Shown: positions 58,961 to 64,000 of the stretch, in pieces | Layout: each line of letters begins with the position of its first letter | Position numbering within the stretch: the first letter of the stretch is position 1 | Assembly (NCBI RefSeq): GCF_947179515.1 | Contig: NC_067473.1 | Coordinates: forward strand, 86,442,350-86,506,349 | Length of the DNA: 64,000 bases | DNA from: Apodemus sylvaticus | Lineage: Eukaryota > Chordata > Mammalia > Rodentia > Muridae | Direction: 5' to 3' | Program-made: the position numbers and the translations under genes | The notes under the pieces: generated by a model | Databases searched by the model: none | The model's input: only the letters and a program-made list of their open reading frames with translations | What the model was told of the DNA's origin: nothing

Positions 58961-60450
58961 CAAGTCCTACAGTTTGGTTAGTTGCAGTCTTCCCTTGTGG
59001 TCTGTGGTCCACACACAGTATTTCCAGTGCCAGGTGCTACAATTTTTGTGTGGGTTTGTTTATCTTTGTGCCTGTGAATGTAAGCATATGATTTGATTAT
59101 ATTTCTAGTTTTATCATCTGGATAATGTATAACTGTCTGTGTATGTGTATGTCAAATTAAGGACTTCCTTAATTGGAGATCATCTATTGATTCTAGGTCT
59201 GTGATTAAGTTCAAAGATTGCTTTTGTCAGGGCTTCTGAGAATGGACTATCTTTATGTGCTATTAATTTTACTTGAAGTAATCCATTGAATCTTTCAATA
59301 CTGCCTGCTGCTGTTGGATTATATGCCAGATGCAATTTCCCCATTATGTCAAGATTTGTACCAATTTCTATATTATTTTATCAGTAAAGCTGGTTGCTTG
59401 ATCACTTTGTATTAGTCTGGGTATACCATAAGCTGAAATCCATGACCACAAGCTAAAAATTGATAATTTTTGGACTGGATTGGGCTCTTATCTGGTCATA
59501 CCTAATCCTTTGCACACTTCTACTATTATGTATGCATACTGTTTCCTGAACTCACTTAATTGTCCTTTGCAATCAATTTGAAGTGTGTAATTAAAATGTA
59601 GACTATGAGTCCTTATTTCATGGCAATTATGTCTAAATATGGTTTTAGTTGCAGGGCATCCTTCACATTTCTTTTTTTTTTTTTACTTTCTTTTTTTTTA
59701 ATTTATCGATATATTTATTTACATTTCAAATGATTTCCCCTTTTCTGGACCCCCACTCCCCAAAAGTCCCATCAGTCCCCTTCCCTCCCCCCTGTTTTCC
59801 CACCCAACCCTTCCTACTTCCCTGTTCTGATTTTGCCCTATACTGCTTCACTGAGTCTTTCCAGAACAAGGGGCCATTCCTCCATTCTTCGTGTACCTCA
59901 TTTGATGTGTGGATTATGTTTTGGGTATTCCAGTTTTCTAGGTTAATATCCACTTATTAGTGAGTGCATACCATGATTCATCTTTTGTGTCTGGGTTACC
60001 TCACTTAGTATGATGTTCTCTAGCTCCATCCATTTGCCTAAGAATTTCATGTAAGCCATTCTTATCTTTATTCCAAGTTATGGCTATGTTCCTTTGAGTG
60101 AACCACTGTTGCATGGATTCCAGCATGCTCTTTAAATTTGTTTGTCTGTTTTATTTCTTCTCTTATAATCTCTGCTTCTTTGTGAGGAGTCACTTTTTTC
60201 CATTTCTTCTTACTTTTAAATTTTGTATAGGTCCTGTCTGTTCAACTTGGTAATGTGCCTTAAGTTTTATTGTCATACTTACTAACCTATCTGCTTCACT
60301 ATTATATTTGGTTTGTAAGTCATCTTTGTTTTGGTGGGCATCTACATGATATTCCTTAATCCTTATTTCTTTACTGATTGGAGCTATCTCTATCCAAGCT
60401 TCCTCGGACCATAAGTCTTTTCCATTAATCTTTCATTCTCTTAATTTCCA
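58961..60450 (-). pseudogene. pol: Integrase remnant of ERV locus B
   Basis: The minus strand at about 59600-59230 shows an integrase core in shifting frames: a segment with the first Asp (QIDCKG, about 59575), a long middle and the Glu segment with GSIERFNGLL near 59300. L1 copy I (59672-60051) separates it from the N-terminal part. Stops and frameshifts throughout. Confidence 0.7.
59672..60051 (-). mobile_element. L1 copy I, short antisense insertion in integrase
   Basis: T-rich tail at 59672-59700, 3' UTR and the last about 25 codons of ORF2, then integrase DNA again. About 380 bp. Confidence 0.9.
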
Positions 60451-61130
60451 TTTTCCTGACAAAATTACTATTTAGTTGGACACACACCAAGAGTCTATAA
60501 AAAGATATAAGTCTTTTCCATCCTTTTGGGACTGTCCAGCAGAAATTTGGGCTGCTATCACCTCCATATGTTGTGCTAATATGCTCTTTTCTACTATTGC
60601 TACTATTCCATCTCCTGGCCTAAAAGCTACTGCTTACCAGCACACCAAGTTGCTTTTAGTGTTGGCTGAGCCACCAGTAAACCAGGCATTGATAAGTGAG
60701 GGTGAGTATTGACCTGACCGCCATGTTCCTATGGATACCTATATCTGGGGAGGGGAGTTGTCAAGTGTGATTGATACCTGGCATTTGTTAATCGATGCCA
60801 GTATATGCTCTGGTACTGTCTCCTGTGCAGTCAGGTTTTCTCCTCAAAGGAGCTCCAAAAGGTACCATTTCCATTGCAATATAACTTCTTCCATATGTCC
60901 CCCTGTCATTGCCTCTTCTGGTGCCTTTACCCATTTGAGAATGGACACAGTGGATAGGAGTGCTACTGTGTTCCATCATAGGATGCTGTGGCACCCTTCA
61001 GAGTGCTTCATTGTCAGTCCAGATTGTCTTTTCAAAGAGTGAACACTTGGAATATGACCAAGGAAAGTGTTTGCAATAAAAACCAATTGGTTTAATTTGT
61101 GGTTGTTTAACCAATATATTCTAATTGTCT
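60451..61130 (-). pseudogene. pol: RNase H remnant of ERV locus B
   Basis: The minus strand at about 60700-60470 reads a WFTGGSA-like start (usual Asp lost), a segment with the Glu helix (about 60570) and FIDSW with the third acidic residue (about 60490). RNase H removes the RNA template; this copy is broken. Confidence 0.6.
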
Positions 61131-61501
61131 ATCATTTTATAAAGAGGATGTCTATTATCACTATATTATCTGCACTGATATAAATTAAATTAATAAATGG
61201 CTCTATGTATTCTAATAAAAATTTCTCTGCTTGTTCCTGGGCTGGTTCCCTGGAAAAGTCTGATGCTGTCTTCACTATGCCACATAATGGTTGGAGTAGC
61301 AATTGAAGGTAGGTATATATTGCCTCCATTACTCAAAAACGTTATTAAACGGTGGGTTTCTGTCTTATTCTGAGGTCTTGGTAAGTTTCTTAATTTCTTA
61401 ATTACTTCTTGGGGAATGGATGGTCCTCTATTCAACCAGTGTACCCCAAGGAATTTAACTTCCTCTGCTGGTCTCTTTACTTTGTCTTTATCTACTGTAT
61501 T

Positions 61502-61504
<3 letters not shown>
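61131..61504 (-). pseudogene. pol: RT C-terminal (thumb/connection) remnant of ERV locus B
   Basis: A clean minus-strand frame, 61504-61190, containing VKFLGVHW, typical of the stretch after the RT catalytic motif, and a PQNKTETHRLITFL segment of the connection. It begins downstream of where locus A's RT ends (YADD), so the two loci are complementary. The pattern is reminiscent of class III (ERV-L) or class II RT; not settled. Confidence 0.7.
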
Positions 61505-61505
<1 letters not shown>

Positions 61506-61550
<45 letters not shown>

Positions 61551-61889
61551 CTGGTCTGGTAAGTGTGGTAGCCTAGTTCTGATGGAAGCACAGGCAAGGC
61601 CAGTGCATTTCCTCACTGTGCTTTGGGTCCCTGCTGGAACCTTGTTCCAGAACTGGGGTGTCTGGAATCAGTGGGCTGGCTCCAGGAATGAGTTGGTTTC
61701 AACAGGAAGAGACTCTGTTTTGATTCTCAGGAATGAGCCCAACATCAGCTGTCAGACAAGGGTTTTTGTTTCTCTTTCAGCTCAGGCCTGCAGCAGCATT
61801 TTATCTGATACTAGGCTTAACCCACACACACATAGACTCTAGACTTGGTCTTCATGGTATCATTTTAGTCAATTAAAATTGAGGTGGTC
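61506..61889 (-). mobile_element. Truncated 5' LTR of ERV locus B
   Basis: Begins at a CA tract (61506-61549) and lacks the left (U5) part present at 34366-34490. The rest matches the locus A LTR closely ('ctggtctggtaagtgtggtagcctagtt'). It continues at 62754-62782 after L1 copy J, where the usual CA end is TA. Confidence 0.75.
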
Positions 61890-62738
61890 GAAGAACTTCG
61901 GATGGCGGAGAAGCATCTTAAAAAATGCTCAACTTCATTAGTCATTAGGGAAATGCAAATCAAAACAACCCTAAGATTTCATCTTACACCAGTCAGAATG
62001 GCTAAGATTAAAAATTCAGGAGACAGCAGGTGTTGGAGAGGGTGTGGAGAAAGAGGAACACTCCTCCACTGCTGGTGGGGTTGCAAATTGGTACAACCAC
62101 TCTGGAAATCAGTCTGGCGGTTCCTCCGAAAACTGGGCACCTTACTTCCAGAAGATCCTGCTATACCACTCCTGGGCATATACCCAGAAGACTCCCCACC
62201 ATGTAATAAGGATACATGTTCTACTATGTTCATAGCAGCCCTATTTGTAATTGCCAGATGCTGGAAAGAACCCAGGTATCCCTCAACAGAAGAGTGGATG
62301 CAAAAAATGTGGTATATCTACACAATGGAGTACTATTCAGCCATTAGAAACAATGAATTCATGAAATTCTTAGGCAAATGGATGGAGCTAGAGAATATCA
62401 TACTAAGTGAGGTAACCCAGACTCAAAAGGTGAATCATGGTATGCACTCACTAATAAGTGGATATTAACCTAGAAAACTGGAATACCCAAAACATAATCC
62501 ACACATCAAATGAGGTACAAGAAGAAAGGAGGAGTGGCCCCTGGTTCTGGAAAGACTCAGTGAAACAGTATTCAGCAAAACCAGAACGGGGAAGTGGGAA
62601 GGGGTGGGTGGGAGGACAGGGGAAGAGAAGGGGGCTTGCGGGACTTTCGGGGAGTGGGGGGGCTAGAAAAGGGGAAATCATTTGAAATGTAAATAAATTA
62701 TATCGAATAATAAAAAAAAAAAAAAGAAACTGAAAAAA
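61890..62738 (+). mobile_element. L1 copy J, young 5'-truncated insertion
   Basis: Perfect 15-bp target duplication AAAATTGAGGTGGTC at 61875-61889 and 62739-62753. Contains an open ORF2 C-terminus to its natural stop at 62466-62468, with the Cys/His motif, then 3' UTR and a long A-rich tail (62710-62738). Nearly the same sequence as copy E. Its first codons read in frame from LTR DNA (ATG at 61884), by chance. Confidence 0.95.
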
Positions 62739-62782
62739 AAAATTGAGGTGGTCACTGAGACAGGGTGTTTAACTTTATCATA

Positions 62783-62889
62783 TTTCACACTCAAACACTC
62801 TGGGCTGGCTTACATTTGTAATTTGTTTTATATAGCTTACATGTATTCCTCTCTCTCTCTTTCTCTCTCTCTCTCTTACATACACACAA

Positions 62890-62930
<41 letters not shown>

Positions 62931-63835
62931 CACAAACACATAATCTAAAACAAAGAACTGAAAATTAAAAAGCTTAGCAGAAACCACAAAAGAATCCTTG
63001 CCAATAAATTACAAAATATGGAAGAGAGAATTTTAGCTCTTGAAGAAAGATACCTTTAACTGTTTTATTGTGAGGAAAACCATTGTTATATCTTATAACA
63101 GAAAATATTTCATTGGGGCCTTGGTTACAGTTTCTGAGGTTTAGCAGGAGACATGACATGATAAAGCATGCTGGTATGCAAATATGGTGCTATAGAAATA
63201 GTTAGGAGCTTTAGTTTGAATCTGAAGATTGACATAGAAATTCTTGGTTCATCATGGGCTTTTGAAACCTCACCACGAGCGACTCACTTTCTCCAATAAG
63301 ACAACATTTTCCAGTCCATTCAAATAATACCATTTGAATGCTAAGAATTCAAATATATAATAAGATTATAGAATCCATTCTTACTCAAATTGCAAAAAGA
63401 AAGATAACTCAATGAAAATGTTGAATCAAAAACTTTTAAACACAAAAATTTGCAGAAACCTTGGAAACAGTGAAAAGACAGAATGGAGGAAAAGAAGATA
63501 ACTTGGTCAAAGGCAGAAAATCTACTATTAAATTAAAACTAAATTTTCCCAATCTGAAGAAGATACAAAGTGAAAAATAGCATGCAGAACACCAACAGAA
63601 AGTACCAAAAAAGAAACTAAAGAGGACATGCAATAATCAAAACACAAAATGTACAGAAAAAAAGGAATGATAGTAAAACCTGCAATGGAAAAAGACTAAA
63701 AAACATATATAAGCAATACCACTGGAAAAACAGCAGACCACAGATGCCAGCCTAGATTACTATACCTAGAAAAACTATCAAACACAATGAACATAGCAGG
63801 GAAAGAAAACCAATCCACATTCCACAATAAAATAA
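62783..63835 (+). mobile_element. Second copy of the ancient L1 flank (matches 34898-36020)
   Basis: Same order as right of locus A: a CT tract (62850-62876), CA tracts (62880-62941), ORF1 coiled-coil piece, the rodent repeat (about 63060-63385) at the identical position, then ORF1 C-terminal part. Words such as 'cccaatctgaagaaga' and 'gcagaccacagatgccagcct' are shared. No coding capacity. Confidence 0.8.
62850..62941. repeat. (TC)n and (CA)n microsatellites
   Basis: CT repeats followed by CA repeats with AAACAC interruptions. Locus A has TC followed by GA at the matching place. Confidence 0.9.
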
Positions 63836-64000
63836 ATTTTTTATTCAATATATTTTTTATTTACATTTCAAATGGTTTCCCCTTTCCTGGTTCCCCACTC
63901 CCCGAAAGTCCCATAAGACCTCTTCCCTCCCCCTGTTCCCCTATCCACCCCTTCCCACTTCCCTATTCCGGTATTCCCCTATACTACTGCATTGAGCCAT
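63836..64000 (-). mobile_element. L1 3' UTR, antisense, continues past the window
   Basis: An L1 3' end ('tttacatttcaaatggtttcc', 'ccccactccccgaaagtccc') in minus orientation; the rest lies outside. Confidence 0.9.

Larger units (their letters stand above)
56258..61505 (-). mobile_element. ERV locus B, internal part: RT end, RNase H, integrase, env
   Basis: Antisense. Reading leftward from 61505: RT thumb/connection, RNase H, integrase (split by L1 copy I), env, 3' LTR. gag, protease and RT up to the catalytic motif are missing. At 61506 the interior meets the CA tract of the other LTR. Confidence 0.75.

Noticed and set aside
1..64000. ID and B1 SINEs, tRNA genes, host exons
   Set aside because: Looked for by their typical words on both strands and not seen; absence is not proof, since diverged copies may be missed by eye.

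Overview
The window is nuclear DNA of a murine rodent. Rat is my best guess, because the youngest LINE-1 copies share one ORF2 C-terminus and one 3' UTR type that I associate with rat, but I could not search to confirm this. A and T predominate, B2-type SINEs are present, and almost everything recognisable is a retrotransposon inserted into another retrotransposon. I found no host exon, tRNA, rRNA or CRISPR array. No complete, intact coding gene is present; all coding signal comes from LINE-1 (L1) and endogenous retroviruses (ERVs), and all of it is broken or truncated.

Region by region. 1-1046: 3' end and LTR of an ERV (copy 1). 1047-10490: one antisense L1 whose pieces are separated by two solo LTRs (1162-1671, 1997-2433), a complete non-coding provirus (copy 2, 2665-7177) whose LTRs differ at one base in 425, and a retrocopy of a gammaretrovirus-like transcript (7621-10168) that itself holds a 5'-inverted L1 (8458-9817). 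10490-12715: mostly unassigned. 12715-16563: sense L1 with tandem promoter monomers, broken ORF1 and truncated ORF2. 16564-21395: class II-like ERV (copy 3) with gag and env remnants but no pol. 21396-23214: antisense L1 with a small nested L1. 25440-31695: old, nearly full-length sense L1. 31696-34897: antisense ERV (locus A) with pol start, gag region and LTR. 34898-38264: microsatellites and an ancient L1. 38265-40531: sense L1. 40532-46000: mostly unassigned. 46001-46183: B2 SINE. 46311-53775: pile of sense L1 copies. 53831-54853: antisense L1. 55900-61505: antisense ERV (locus B) with 3' LTR, env, integrase, RNase H and RT end. 61506-63835: second copy of the locus A right flank, holding a young L1. 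63836-64000: start of another antisense L1.

How the pieces relate. L1 supplied the machinery for most insertions: A tails, target-site duplications of 8-16 bp, 5' truncations and at least three 5' inversions are visible. Three proviral copies (1, 2 and 3) are linked by shared sequence: 1 and 2 share an LTR family, while 2 and 3 share a long non-coding AT-rich module although their LTRs differ. Loci A and B look like two copies of one ancestral ERV locus that lost complementary halves. The strongest candidates for a second look are the very young non-coding provirus, the L1-made ERV retrocopy, the shared non-coding module and the A/B pair.
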